DNA of 64,000 nt, taken from Accumulibacter jenkinsii (GTDB lineage Bacteria; Pseudomonadota; Gammaproteobacteria; Burkholderiales; Rhodocyclaceae). Made by a program: the position numbers and the translations under genes. Location of the stretch: positions 1,674,001 to 1,738,000 of the forward strand of contig JAZKUF010000001.1 of NCBI GenBank assembly GCA_036625225.1. The letters run 5' to 3'. Below are positions 1-9,539 of this stretch, one piece after another. The notes beneath the pieces were generated by a model that searched no databases, had not been told where the DNA came from, and saw nothing but the letters and a program-made list of their open reading frames with translations. Numbering within the stretch: the stretch's first letter is position 1; each line of letters starts with the position of its first letter.

Positions 1-1
1 A

Positions 2-1711
2 AGCCACCTGCCGATCGATAAGGGCGGACGCAAGGAGCAGTTGGTCGACCGCATGGCCGACGCCATGCTCGGTCCTCAACTGCCGGCAATCTGGTCACGC
101 CTCGACGAGACGCAGCAGGCGGCCGTCGCCGAAGCCGTGCACCACCCGCTCGGCGAGTATTCTCAACGGCGCTTTCGCGCCAGGTACCAGCACCTGCCGG
201 CATTCCACACCACCCCGCCAAAAGCGAGCTATTCCCGCAGGGGCCAGCCAACGCTGTTGTGCCTGTTCATTCACGACGCGCTCGAGCAGCCGAGCGCTTT
301 CATCCCGAGCGACCTGCGCGATCGCCTCAAGGCTTTCGTCCCGCCGCCCGCCCCCTTGAACCTCGCGAGCTCGGAAACCCTCGCCGGGGACGACGAGTTG
401 ATGATCCGCCTGACCGAGCGCGAGGCCTTGCAGGAAGTGGTGGTCATGTTGCGCACGCTGGAGCAGGTGCGCGTTCAGGTCAGCGACAAGACCGCTCTTC
501 CGGGCAGCGCGACCCTTCGTCTGCTCGGCGAAAAACTGGCCGGCGGCGATTTCTACCCGCCGGTCGAGAAGCAGGACGAATGGGACCAGGAAATCGGCCC
601 GATCAAGGCCTTTGCCTGGCCCATGCTGTTGCAGGCCGGCGGACTTGCGGTGCGTAACGGGACTCGCCTCGAACTCGGCCCGGCGGGAGTCAGGGCGCTC
701 AGCCTGCCGCCGGCAGACGTACTGCGCGGGCTCTGGAAAAAATGGCTCAAGACCACCCTGTTCGATGAATTCAGCCGCATCGACACGATCAAGGGGCAGG
801 CCTCGCAAGGGCGCGTCATGACCGCCGTCGCCCCCCGCCGGCTGGCGATTGAAGAAGCCCTGCGCGAATGCCCGGTCGGTCGCTGGATCAAGCTCGACGA
901 CTTCTCCAACTTCATGCTCGCCTCCGACCGCCTTTTTGCCGTCACCCACGACGCCTGGAAACTCTACATCTGCGACCGCCAGTACGGAGCCCTCGGCTAT
1001 GAAGGATCAGGCGGCTGGAACATCCTGCAGGAGCGCTACCTGCTGGCCTTGCTGTTCGAATATGCGGCGACCCTCGGCCTGATCGACATCGCCTATCGCG
1101 ATCCCGCCGAGGCGAAAGAAGATTTCAGGGATCTGTGGGGAGCGGACGACCTCTCTTTTCTGAGCCGCTACGATGGCTTGCAGAACTTTCGTCTGACGCC
1201 GCTGGGGGCTTACGTGCTCGACCTCGATGCCCGCTACCAGCCACTCGCGATCCTCAGCAACGCCGCCCTCTCGGTGTCACCCAGCCTGCAGGTGAACGTC
1301 CTGCAAGGCGCGCTCGCCGCTGAAGAAACGCTGCTGCTCGAAAGCTGGGCCGTCCCGGAATTGGCGGGAAGCTGGCGGCTGGATCAGGAGAAAGCGCTGA
1401 TCGCCATCGAGAAAGGGCACGATATCGCCACCTTGAAGGATTTCCTGGAAAGAACCAGCGGCCAGCCCCTGCCCGAAGCGGCCACGTCCTTCCTCGACTT
1501 CTGCGAGCGCAACGGCAAGGCGCTCAAAACGATCGGCAGCGCCGTACTGATTGAATGCCGCGACCCGGAGATCGCCAACGAGATCGCTGGCCGCCGCGAA
1601 ACCGCCGCTCTTTGCCTGCGCGCCGGACCGAAAACGCTCGCCGTGCGCACACAGCAGCTGGACAAGTTTCGCGACAAGGTTCGCCTGCTCGGTTTCGGGA
1701 TGATTTCCTGA
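2..1711 (+). CDS. Helicase-associated (XPB/Ssl2 N-terminal-like) domain protein, 5' end outside window
   Basis: The reading frame is open to the left edge of the window, so the true start lies upstream; the TTG at 41 and ATG at 53 are internal candidates only. About 570 residues are visible, with no signal peptide or membrane segment. The C-terminal third (LQVNVLQGALAAEE, a buried helix pair, then LIECRDPEIANEIA) resembles the XPB/Ssl2-like helicase-associated domain (PF13625 type), in which a small alpha/beta module accompanies DNA-helicase-like proteins. No Walker A or DEAH motif is visible in the part present, so this is not itself a helicase here. The middle is helical and winged-helix-like. 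Function is unknown and the family call rests on remembered pattern only. Confidence 0.45.
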   Translation, partial: SHLPIDKGGRKEQLVDRMADAMLGPQLPAIWSRLDETQQAAVAEAVHHPLGEYSQRRFRARYQHLPAFHTTPPKASYSRRGQPTLLCLFIHDALEQPSAFIPSDLRDRLKAFVPPPAPLNLASSETLAGDDELMIRLTEREALQEVVVMLRTLEQVRVQVSDKTALPGSATLRLLGEKLAGGDFYPPVEKQDEWDQEIGPIKAFAWPMLLQAGGLAVRNGTRLELGPAGVRALSLPPADVLRGLWKKWLKTTLFDEFSRIDTIKGQASQGRVMTAVAPRRLAIEEALRECPVGRWIKLDDFSNFMLASDRLFAVTHDAWKLYICDRQYGALGYEGSGGWNILQERYLLALLFEYAATLGLIDIAYRDPAEAKEDFRDLWGADDLSFLSRYDGLQNFRLTPLGAYVLDLDARYQPLAILSNAALSVSPSLQVNVLQGALAAEETLLLESWAVPELAGSWRLDQEKALIAIEKGHDIATLKDFLERTSGQPLPEAATSFLDFCERNGKALKTIGSAVLIECRDPEIANEIAGRRETAALCLRAGPKTLAVRTQQLDKFRDKVRLLGFGMIS

Positions 1712-1899
1712 CCCGCCGCGCGCCGCGCAGGGGTCGCGACGCCAGGCCGCCCGGGATCGGCTCGCGTGGCTCGCCGGAGCGGCGCTGCGGCGTGGCCGGA
1801 GAATGCCGGCGCGCTCATCCCTGCGCCTGTTCCGGTTATCCTTGTCGCCAGACAGACCGACCCTTGCCGGTGCACACGCACAGAAAGGAATGACCCGAG

Positions 1900-4455
1900 G
1901 TGGAGCACGCCAATACCGACCAGCGGGGGCGCAAGCGTTTCGCCCTCAAGCGATATTTTTCGCTGACCAGCCTGCTGTGCACCGTTTTCACCGCGGTGGT
2001 GCTCGGCTGGAGCTACCAGCACATCGCTCTGGCCGACCTCAAGGAACTCGCCGAGAATCGCAACATCGCGCTCACGAATGCGTTCGCCAACGCGCTGTGG
2101 CCGAACTTCTCGCCCCTCGTCGACGACAGCGCCGGTGACCCGGCCGACGTCCTGCGCGCGCGGGCGGGCAAGGTTCACCTCCAGGATCTGGTCGAGCAGC
2201 AGATGAAGGGCACCAGCGTCATCAAGGTCAAGGTCTATGCCCTGAACGGGGTCACCGTGTTCTCCACCGATCCCCGGCAAACCGGCGAAGACAAGAGCGA
2301 CAACCCCGGCTTCCTGGCGGCCCGGGCGGGCACGGTCATGAGCGTCCTCAACCATCGGGACACGATGGACACCTTCGAAGGCGCGGTCACCGATCTCGAC
2401 GTCTTTTCGTCCTACCTGCCGGTGCGTGACGGCAGGCAGCAGGTCAGCGGGGTGATCGAGATCTACAGCGACGTCACCCCTTTCGTTGCCCATCTGGAGG
2501 ACACCCGCCGGCTCGTCATCGGCATCGTCTTCGGCCTGCTGGCGCTGCTCTATGCCCTCCTCTATCTGCTGGTGGTCCGTGCCCAGGGAATCATCGACGG
2601 TCAATCCCGTGCACTCGAAGCCTCCCTGCAGGGTGTCGAGCGGGCCAACCGCGAGCTCGACCGCCGGGTTCAGGAACGAACACAGGCGCTCAATGAAACG
2701 AACCGCAATCTGCTGCGCGAGATCGACGTCCGGAGTGCTGCCGAAAAGCAGCTCCGGCTTGCGGCCGAAGTCTTCGACAACGCCCTGGAAGGCATCATGA
2801 TTACCGATGCCGAACAGCGGATTCTCGCCGTCAATGAGGCGTTCACCCGGGTGACCGGTTATACCGCCGACGAAGCGGTGGGCCACACGCCGCACATCCT
2901 GAGTTCGGGGCGCCAGGACAAGGCCTTCTATGCGGCCATGTGGGCGGCGTTGAAAACCGACACCCACTGGCAGGGCGAGATCTGGAATCGGCGCAAGAAC
3001 GGTGAAATCTATCCCGAGTGGCTGAGCATCACCGCCGTGTTCGACGAGCAGAAGGCCCTCTCCCACTATGTGGCGGTGCTCTCCGACCTGACCCAGCGCA
3101 AGGCGGCGGAACGCAAGATCGATCATCTCGTCTTCTATGACCTCCTCACCGAACTGCCCAACCGCCGGCTGCTGCTCGATCGGCTGCAGCACGCGCGGAT
3201 CGCGAGCGCGCGGACCGGCCGCAGCGGCGCTCTGCTGTTCGTCGACCTCGACAACTTCAAGAGCGTGAACGACATCGTCGGCCGCGAGGAGGCCGACCGC
3301 GTGCTGCAGGAAGTCGCCCAGCGGCTGGCCGCCTGCGTGCGCGCCAGTGACACCGTTTCACGTCCGGGCAGTGACGAGTTCGTGGTGATGCTCGAAGACC
3401 TGAGCGATGACGCCCAGGAAGCGGCGACCCAGGCCGAAAACGTCGGCGAGAAGATTCTCGCCGCGCTCGGCCAGGCCTTTCCGCTCGCCGGTTATGCGCA
3501 TCACAGCACGGTCAGCATCGGCATCGCCCTGCTCGACGACCCCCGCGACACCGTCGATGAGCTGCTGCAACGCGCCGAATCGGCGATGCACCAGGCCAAG
3601 GGGGCGGGCCGCAACACCCTGCGTTTCTTCGACCCGACCATGCAGGCAGTAGTCACCGCGCGCGCGGCGCTGGAGGCCAGCCTGCGTGAAGCCGTCCAGC
3701 GCCAGCAGTTCCTCCTTCACTACCAGGCGCAGGTCGATTCCTCCGGCCGCGTGATCGGCGCGGAAGCCCTGCTGCGCTGGCAGCATCCCGAGCGGGGACT
3801 GGTGTCGCCGGCCGAGTTCATCCCCCTGGTCGAAGAAACGCGGCTGATTCTCCCGATCGGACAATGGGTGCTCGAAACCGCCTGCGAGCGACTGGCGGCC
3901 TGGGCCGATCAGCCGGCGCTCGGCGAACTGACGATTGCGGTCAATGTCAGCGCCCGCCAGTTCCACGACGACGCTTTTGTCGATCAGGTGCTGGCGGCGC
4001 TGGCCCGCAGTGGCGCCCAGCCACAAAGGCTGAAGCTGGAGTTGACCGAGAGCCTGCTGGTAAACGACGTCGACGCGATCATCGCCAAGATGACCGCGCT
4101 CAAGGCGAAAGGGGTTTATTTTTCACTGGACGACTTTGGCACCGGTTACTCGTCACTCTCTTACCTGAAGCGGCTGCCGCTCGACCAGTTGAAGATCGAC
4201 CAGAGCTTCATCCGCAGCATCCTCAGCGACGCCAACGACGCGGCCATTGCCCGCATGATCGTCGTCCTCGCCGAGACGCTGGGACTGGCGGTGATCGCCG
4301 AGGGCGTCGAGAACGAGGCGCAGCGCGATCTCCTCGCGCACCAGGGCTGCCACGCCTATCAGGGCTATCTGTTCAGCCGCCCGCTGCCGGTCGCAGGCTT
4401 CGAGGCGTTTGCGCAGCGGAACTCTTCCTGCCACATCAATTCATCTGCTTGCTGA
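1900..4455 (+). CDS. Membrane PAS-GGDEF-EAL protein, probable c-di-GMP phosphodiesterase
   Basis: The GTG start at 1900 follows an AGAAAGGAA ribosome site at 1882-1890. Domains in order: membrane helix (about residues 18-42), periplasmic sensor, second helix (about 200-222), coiled coil (about 225-285), PAS (about 287-400), GGDEF (about 405-577), EAL (about 592-840). The EAL domain keeps its signature residues (EALLRW at 622, NVSARQF, ELTESLL, DDFGTGYSS, IAEGVE), so c-di-GMP hydrolysis is expected. The GGDEF active site is degenerate: RPGSDEF at 488-494 replaces the canonical GGDEF and the GH pair of the upstream helix reads GR, so cyclase activity is doubtful. The 3' end overlaps the convergent DUF445 gene by 20 bases. 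Confidence 0.93.
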   Translation: MEHANTDQRGRKRFALKRYFSLTSLLCTVFTAVVLGWSYQHIALADLKELAENRNIALTNAFANALWPNFSPLVDDSAGDPADVLRARAGKVHLQDLVEQQMKGTSVIKVKVYALNGVTVFSTDPRQTGEDKSDNPGFLAARAGTVMSVLNHRDTMDTFEGAVTDLDVFSSYLPVRDGRQQVSGVIEIYSDVTPFVAHLEDTRRLVIGIVFGLLALLYALLYLLVVRAQGIIDGQSRALEASLQGVERANRELDRRVQERTQALNETNRNLLREIDVRSAAEKQLRLAAEVFDNALEGIMITDAEQRILAVNEAFTRVTGYTADEAVGHTPHILSSGRQDKAFYAAMWAALKTDTHWQGEIWNRRKNGEIYPEWLSITAVFDEQKALSHYVAVLSDLTQRKAAERKIDHLVFYDLLTELPNRRLLLDRLQHARIASARTGRSGALLFVDLDNFKSVNDIVGREEADRVLQEVAQRLAACVRASDTVSRPGSDEFVVMLEDLSDDAQEAATQAENVGEKILAALGQAFPLAGYAHHSTVSIGIALLDDPRDTVDELLQRAESAMHQAKGAGRNTLRFFDPTMQAVVTARAALEASLREAVQRQQFLLHYQAQVDSSGRVIGAEALLRWQHPERGLVSPAEFIPLVEETRLILPIGQWVLETACERLAAWADQPALGELTIAVNVSARQFHDDAFVDQVLAALARSGAQPQRLKLELTESLLVNDVDAIIAKMTALKAKGVYFSLDDFGTGYSSLSYLKRLPLDQLKIDQSFIRSILSDANDAAIARMIVVLAETLGLAVIAEGVENEAQRDLLAHQGCHAYQGYLFSRPLPVAGFEAFAQRNSSCHINSSAC

Positions 4456-5773
4456 ACTGGGTCCCGGCGTAGATCGCCAACCCCACCAGCCCCCCCACCA
4501 CCGTCCCGTTCAGCCGGATAAACTGCAAATCCCGTCCCACGCTCAACTCCAGTTCCCGCACCAGGTCTTCGTCCTTCCAGGCCCGCATGGTGGTGGAGAT
4601 GTGACGGGAGAGGCTGTCGCGCAGGTCCCCGGCGAGGGCGCGCAGGGCGGAATCCAGGTGTTCGTCGAGCGAGTCGCGCAGGGCCTGATTGCTGGCGAGG
4701 GTGTCGCCGAGGGCAGCGGCGGTGTCCTTGATTCGTTGCCGCAGGTGAGAGTCGGGGCGTTGCAGATCCTGATGCAGCCAGGATTTCAGTTCGTCCCACA
4801 GGCCATGCAGGCGCTCGGCCAGCGCGGGATGGGCCAGGAGCTCCTCCTTGGTGGCGTTGATGCGGGCCTGGAAGGTGGCATCGCTTTGCAGACGGTGGAT
4901 GAACTCGGCGACGGTGTCGTCAAAAGCGTGCCGACGCGGGTGATTCGGGTCATCGCCGATGTCGTGCAGCCAGCGGTCGATGCCATGGACGATGCTGACG
5001 GCGACTTTCTGGCTGAATTCGTCGGTGTCGGTGAATAGGCCGACGGCTTTCAGGAGCGCCGGGTATTCCTTGCCGGCCACCTCGACGATCATGGCGGCGA
5101 AGGATTTCTGCACTTCGGCGTCGTCGAGCCACAGCGCGAGCTTTTGCAGACCGGCGTCGAGCAGATCCTGGTGGCGCCGGTCTTCGGCCAGGGCGTCGAG
5201 AATTTGTCCGGCAGCGTGGGAGAGGTCGAGCTTTTGCAGCCGCTGGCGAATGGCGTCGCCCAACAGGTTTCTCACCCGCTCGTCGTCGACGAAATCGAGG
5301 ACGCCAGCCAGGAGCGTCACCAGTTTGTCGCCGACGACATCGGCGTTGGCCGGCTGTTGCAGCCAGGCGGCGAGCCGGTCTGCCGGATTGCAGGCGCGCA
5401 GCTTGTGCGCCAGGGTGTCGGTGGCGAGGAACTTGTCGCGGACGAAGGCGCCCAGGCTGTCTGCCAGCCGGTCCTTGTTTCTCGGGATGATGGCGGTGTG
5501 GGGAATGGGCAGGCCCAGCGGCTGCTTGAACAGGGCCGTCACGGCGAACCAGTCGGCCAGGGCGCCGATCATGGCGGCTTCGGCGAAGGCCCCCACCCAC
5601 CCCCAGAGGCCGGCACCGTGCTGGCTGCGGGCGATGATGAACAGCAGGGTAACAATGACCAGCAGACCGGTGGCGAGCCGCTTCATCCGGGCGAGCTGCC
5701 GGGCCTTGGTGACCGCCGAGACAAACGGGGCGGTTTGCAGCCCGGTCCGAACGGACGCCTCCTCCGGGCTCAT
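4436..5773 (-). CDS. DUF445 family inner-membrane protein (YjiN-like)
   Basis: This 445-residue protein has two hydrophobic segments near the N-terminus (LATGLLVIVTLLFIIA, and the AAMIGALADWFAVTALF stretch characteristic of DUF445), a long charged helical body, and a final membrane segment (VVGGLVGLAIYAG) at the C-terminus. The family includes E. coli YjiN and is found widely in Proteobacteria; its biochemical role is not established. It is downstream of the gene at 5777-6214 with only 3 bases between them, so the two are probably co-transcribed. It converges on the c-di-GMP enzyme. Confidence 0.88.
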   Translation of the reverse strand: MSPEEASVRTGLQTAPFVSAVTKARQLARMKRLATGLLVIVTLLFIIARSQHGAGLWGWVGAFAEAAMIGALADWFAVTALFKQPLGLPIPHTAIIPRNKDRLADSLGAFVRDKFLATDTLAHKLRACNPADRLAAWLQQPANADVVGDKLVTLLAGVLDFVDDERVRNLLGDAIRQRLQKLDLSHAAGQILDALAEDRRHQDLLDAGLQKLALWLDDAEVQKSFAAMIVEVAGKEYPALLKAVGLFTDTDEFSQKVAVSIVHGIDRWLHDIGDDPNHPRRHAFDDTVAEFIHRLQSDATFQARINATKEELLAHPALAERLHGLWDELKSWLHQDLQRPDSHLRQRIKDTAAALGDTLASNQALRDSLDEHLDSALRALAGDLRDSLSRHISTTMRAWKDEDLVRELELSVGRDLQFIRLNGTVVGGLVGLAIYAGTQFSKQMN

Positions 5774-5776
5774 TGT

Positions 5777-6214
5777 TCAGTCCTGGCGCAACTCGACGCG
5801 CCCGTCGAAAATGCGTACCCGGTCGCCCTTGACGATCACCGGGGGGTCGTCCTGCTCGACGAAGGTGAAACTGCCGTCCTCGTAGCGCACGCTGATGATA
5901 TAGGTCGTCACGGGGGCGTTGGCTTCGCGCGCGTCGGCGACCGCGCTGCCGGTGCCGATGAGTGGTGCCGTCGTCAGGCCGGGAGCGACCGCCGGGGCCC
6001 GGCTGGGCGGCCGCGGGCCCGCATGGGTCTGGGTGCGGATCGCGGTCACCACGCCGCAGCGGTCGCACGGCCCGCTACGCTGCTCGTCGAGCAACTGGCG
6101 ATAATCGTCGTCGCTGCTCGGCAGCTTGAGATCGACTTGCGCGAACCCTGTCGGAGTCACGGCAAGGGAAACCCACAAGGCCCCCCAGAGTCTCTTGTGT
6201 ATCAGCACAGGCAT
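5777..6214 (-). CDS. Small secreted protein, SlyB/17-kDa antigen-like C-terminus
   Basis: The ATG at 6214 follows GGGAG with a 6-base spacer. A short hydrophobic N-terminus (LWGALWVSLAVTPTGFAQ) looks like a signal peptide cleaved after an alanine-containing site; there is no lipobox. The middle has CDRCGVV and a Pro/Ala-rich linker, and the C-terminus (ISVRYEDGSFTFVEQ, then GDRVRIFDGRVEL) resembles the end of SlyB/17-kDa-antigen outer-membrane proteins, though their glycine zipper is absent. It is the first gene of a probable two-gene unit with the DUF445 gene. Periplasmic or envelope location is inferred. Confidence 0.65.
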   Translation of the reverse strand: MPVLIHKRLWGALWVSLAVTPTGFAQVDLKLPSSDDDYRQLLDEQRSGPCDRCGVVTAIRTQTHAGPRPPSRAPAVAPGLTTAPLIGTGSAVADAREANAPVTTYIISVRYEDGSFTFVEQDDPPVIVKGDRVRIFDGRVELRQD

Positions 6215-6502
6215 GCATTTCTCCCGAAGTCATTGTGCTCGACGCCGCGCGCAGCAAAATGCCCTGGCGGCGGCGAACGATCGTCGTCAGCACAAGTGGC
6301 CGCCGATCCCGCTCACGCGCGGGAGGGAGTGTAACAAGGTCACGCCGGGAAATCCCAGCGCCGCGTGGCCCCGGGCCGCGCGACGATCGCTGCCGCGGTC
6401 GCGGTCGCGACCAGACCGCCCAAAGCGCGCTAGTATTGTCTGCCGGGTGCGCCTGCGGCGACTTTCCGGACTCTTCCTCACCCCTCTGGCCAACGCCCTG
6501 CC

Positions 6503-8248
6503 ATGGATCCCAGCGCTTTCGTCCAATCGGCGGTCCTGCTGCTCGCGGTTGCGGCGATCGTCATTGCCGTTTTCCGGCATTTCGGTCTCGGATCGATCCT
6601 CGGCCTGCTGGTCACCGGAATCATCGTCGGACCCCACACGCCGGGGCCTTTCGTCACCACCGAGGTCGAGGACGTTCGCCGCTTCACCGAAATCGGCGTT
6701 GTCCTGCTGTTGTTCCTGATCGGCCTCGAAATGAAGCCGCGCCGGCTATGGGCGCTGCGGCATGCGCTGTTCGGGCTCGGCTCGCTGCAGATCGTCGTCT
6801 CCGCCCTGCTGATCGCCGCTTACTTCCGCATCTTCGGGGCGAACGGGTCGACGGCACTATTGATCGGCGCCAGCTTCGCCCTCTCGTCTACCGCCTTCGT
6901 CATCCAGATGCTCAGGGATCAGGGCGAGATCGCGAGCGCGCATGGTCAGACCGCTTTCGCCGTCCTCCTGATGCAGGATCTCGCGGTCGTTCCGCTGCTC
7001 GCGGGGGTGCCGCTTCTGGCCGACGCCGGAACGCTGCCGGCAGCGCTGCCGCTCTGGCAGCAGATCGGCAAGGCCCTGGGAATGATTGGCCTGGTGCTGG
7101 TCGGCGGCCGCTTTCTGGTGCCACGGGCGCTTGACCATCTGGCACGGACCCACAACCGCGAAGCCTTCCTGCTGGCGACCCTGGCCGCCGTGCTGATCGC
7201 CGCCACCGCCGTCGAGCGAGCCGGCATGTCGATGGCGCTGGGTGCTTTCCTGATGGGAATGATGCTCTCGACATCGCGCTACAGCCTCCAGATCGAGGCC
7301 AGCCTGGAGCCTCACAAAGGCCTCTTGATGAGCCTCTTCTTCGTCGCCGTCGGCATGTCGGTGGATCTCGGCGAACTCGCGCTGCACCCCGTCGAGTTCG
7401 CCCTGCATGTGCTGGCGATCATCGTCATCAAGGTCGCCGTGCTCTATGCGCTGTGCCTGGGTTTCGGCACGGGTCGCGGCACGGCGCTGAAGGTCGCTTT
7501 CCTGCTCGCGCAGGGCGGCGAATTCGGTTTCGTTCTTTTCGGCGCAGCGAAGGCGCTGACGATCATCGACGACCGCCTGTTCGTGATGGCGGTGGCGATC
7601 ATTTCGCTGACCATGCTGATCACCCCCCTGCTCGCCCGCCTCGGCAACCGGCTGGCGCGGCGCATGCCGGGCGAGACGCCCGGCATCGCCGAGCACCTGC
7701 GTTATTCGGCAAGCGGTGATGAACCCGCTGCGCGGGTGGTGATCGGCGGTTACGGCCGGGTCGGCCACACGGTCGGCACCATCCTCACCAGCAGCGGCAT
7801 TCCCTACGTCGCCTTCGACACCAACACCGCGCTGGTCGCCCGCTGGCGCAACGAGGGTCATCCCGTTTTCTATGGCGACATCGTCGACCCCTTGCTGCTC
7901 GCCACGGGCGCGCTGCAAGGGGTCGACCTGGTGGTGCTGACGATCGACGATCAGACCGTCGCCGTCCGCGCCGCGGCGATGATCCGCTCGCACGCGCCGC
8001 AGATGACCATCGTCGCCCGCGCGCGCGACCTCGTGAGCTGCGACGCACTCTTCCGGGCCGGGGTCAACACCGCTTTTCCCGAAACCCTCGAAGCGAGCCT
8101 TCGCCTGGCGGCCGAAAGCCTGCAGGCGCTCGGCGTTTCAACCGGCGAAACCGACCTGCTGCTGCATGGCGTGCGCAGCACCGATTACGCGCTGGTGCGT
8201 TACGGCCCGGAGGGGACGGGGGCCACGAGACCGCCAGCGGACGACTGA
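6503..8248 (+). CDS. CPA2-family monovalent cation:proton antiporter (KefB/KefC type) with RCK domain
   Basis: The 581-residue protein starts with about twelve membrane helices of the Na+/H+ exchanger fold (residues about 5-380, including LLFLIGLEMKP and SSTAFVIQ), followed at about 411 by a TrkA-N/RCK Rossmann domain (VVIGGYGRVGH) that ends near the C-terminus. This is the architecture of KefB, KefC and YbaL, which exchange K+ or Na+ for protons and are gated by cytosolic nucleotide or thiol ligands. The partner KefF/KefG oxidoreductase is not next to it, so the ligand is unclear. It is divergent from the SlyB-like gene across a 288-bp GC-rich gap in which no clear operator was seen. Confidence 0.9.
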   Translation: MDPSAFVQSAVLLLAVAAIVIAVFRHFGLGSILGLLVTGIIVGPHTPGPFVTTEVEDVRRFTEIGVVLLLFLIGLEMKPRRLWALRHALFGLGSLQIVVSALLIAAYFRIFGANGSTALLIGASFALSSTAFVIQMLRDQGEIASAHGQTAFAVLLMQDLAVVPLLAGVPLLADAGTLPAALPLWQQIGKALGMIGLVLVGGRFLVPRALDHLARTHNREAFLLATLAAVLIAATAVERAGMSMALGAFLMGMMLSTSRYSLQIEASLEPHKGLLMSLFFVAVGMSVDLGELALHPVEFALHVLAIIVIKVAVLYALCLGFGTGRGTALKVAFLLAQGGEFGFVLFGAAKALTIIDDRLFVMAVAIISLTMLITPLLARLGNRLARRMPGETPGIAEHLRYSASGDEPAARVVIGGYGRVGHTVGTILTSSGIPYVAFDTNTALVARWRNEGHPVFYGDIVDPLLLATGALQGVDLVVLTIDDQTVAVRAAAMIRSHAPQMTIVARARDLVSCDALFRAGVNTAFPETLEASLRLAAESLQALGVSTGETDLLLHGVRSTDYALVRYGPEGTGATRPPADD

Positions 8249-8306
8249 GGTCCGGTTTACGGGGATTGCGGCCGCGATCGGGATCTGCGCCGCGCTGGGC
8301 GCGACC

Positions 8307-8720
8307 CTATTCTTCCGCTGGCGTGCGGCGCGCGAGAAAATCGGCAAACTGCAGATCATGCCTGACGATATGGCCTGCCAGCCAGTTACGGACGAAATGC
8401 ATGGTCTGCGCGTCGACCCGGAGGGAACCGGCGCCGAGTTCTTCCGCGAGACGGAAAAGGGTCAGATACAGTTCCTCGTGCAGCGCGCAGTGCTCCGCAT
8501 GGGCCGGATACCCTGCGTCGGCCATGATCGCCTCTTCATGCTTGAAATGCTGCTCGGCGTAGTGCACCAGCAGGTTGAGGATCTTCCCCAATGCGGCGGA
8601 GTTGGCGCCGCCCACATGATTGTCGTGGAATTCGTTGATCAGATCGAAAAGGTAGCGATGCTCGTCGTCGATCACCTCGACCCCGACACGATACTCCTTC
8701 CGCCAACTCAGAAAGGCCAT
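8307..8720 (-). CDS. Bacteriohemerythrin
   Basis: The start at 8720 is chosen because AGGAGG lies about 6 bases upstream and the protein then begins MAFLSWRKEY, as in single-domain hemerythrins; an upstream in-frame ATG at 8741 has no such site. The 137-residue four-helix bundle shows the diiron ligand pattern: His in VIDDEHR, His in NEFHDNH, the HFKHEEAIM pair with its Glu, HCALHEEL, and HIVRHD near the end. Bacteriohemerythrins bind O2 reversibly and serve oxygen storage or sensing in microaerophilic bacteria. It converges on the antiporter gene and appears monocistronic. Confidence 0.93.
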   Translation of the reverse strand: MAFLSWRKEYRVGVEVIDDEHRYLFDLINEFHDNHVGGANSAALGKILNLLVHYAEQHFKHEEAIMADAGYPAHAEHCALHEELYLTLFRLAEELGAGSLRVDAQTMHFVRNWLAGHIVRHDLQFADFLARRTPAEE

Positions 8721-9164
8721 TGTTCCTCCTCGTGACGCCACCGCCTTCTTGCCGTCGACTGACGCTGCCCGGTGGACGAGTCAGGTCAACTTCGGCGACT
8801 GCCCGACCGCCGACCGGATACGCAAAGGTTCGTATCTTGCCTCAAAAAGCGAAACCTGCGGCGGTCATCGCACGCTCCATCAGGCCAGCGGCCAGCGACT
8901 CCTGCCGGCCGGTGTGGGCCAGCGCACAGATGGGGCACGAGCTTTCGCCTAGCCTTGCGCAGGAATTCAGCAAAGGGCTTCGTCGGAGTGATGCATTTGC
9001 GGGCTGTTTTCCCGGCCAGGCAGGTCCGCAGGGTTCGACTTCCGCCCTCATTGATCATTGAACAGGACAGGCCGGAGAGGTCTTCGCCGGACCGCGCAAG
9101 CCGCTCCAGAGCGGAAACGCGCTTCGACGAAGTGGCTTTTTGCTCTCCTGAAAGGCCCTTGCCC
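8721..9164. other. Intergenic region, no gene supported
   Basis: About 440 bases separate the divergent hemerythrin and holin-like genes. No open frame here has both a ribosome site and a recognisable protein. A stretch at 8974-9048 has a few tRNA-like elements (a GTTCGAC loop and a CGGG/CCCG stem with a 7-base loop) but does not fold as a tRNA. Promoters of both flanking genes must lie here; none is obvious. Confidence 0.5.
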
Positions 9165-9539
9165 ATGTACCCCACGACATCCACGGGTTCGGTTGCGTCG
9201 CTGATGACTTCGCTGCGCACCCTCGGTGAACGCTTCCTCGCACTGCTGATCCTCGAGTGCCGGCAGGCTGGCCAGAGCCTCGCCTGGATGGTCGGGCTGG
9301 CGTTGATCGCCGGCGTGCTGCTGATCACCGGCTGGCTGGCGCTGCTTGCCTGCATCGTCCTGCTCCTGGTTCACCACCAGATCGTCGGCTGGGGCTGGGC
9401 GCTGGCGATCGCTGCGCTGCTCAGTTTTGCCGGTGCTGGCGGCCTCATCTTCCTGGCCGTCCGGCAGAGCAGGCACCTTCGCTTCGCGGTCACCCTGCGG
9501 CAACTGAAGCAAACTTTCGACGGAGGAAGCTGCGCATGA
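9165..9539 (+). CDS. Holin-superfamily-III-like (phage_holin_3_6) membrane protein
   Basis: The ATG at 9165 follows a GAAAGG ribosome site at about 9150-9155. The 124-residue product has an amphipathic N-terminus, two strongly hydrophobic segments (residues about 41-65 and 75-98) and a basic tail. This matches the chromosomal family labelled actinobacteriophage holin III, usually found in short operons with YqjD/ElaB/YqjK-like proteins and not with prophages. Its stop overlaps the next start (ATGA), so the two are translationally coupled. A role in the envelope is inferred; lysis is not implied. Confidence 0.75.
   Translation: MYPTTSTGSVASLMTSLRTLGERFLALLILECRQAGQSLAWMVGLALIAGVLLITGWLALLACIVLLLVHHQIVGWGWALAIAALLSFAGAGGLIFLAVRQSRHLRFAVTLRQLKQTFDGGSCA

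Noticed and set aside
3352..3367. GTTTCACGT inside the GGDEF-EAL gene, resembling half of parS
   Set aside because: Only one arm matches, and the sequence is explained by the coding frame.
8974..9048. Possible tRNA or tRNA-like attachment site
   Set aside because: A GTTCGAC loop, a 4-bp anticodon-like stem and 5 acceptor-like pairs occur over 75 bases, but the T stem has only three pairs, no D arm forms, and the anticodon loop lacks the usual A37. Probably chance.
9165..9539. Holin-like gene considered as a prophage marker
   Set aside because: No phage structural, lysis or integrase genes are nearby; this family is common in chromosomal operons with small membrane proteins.
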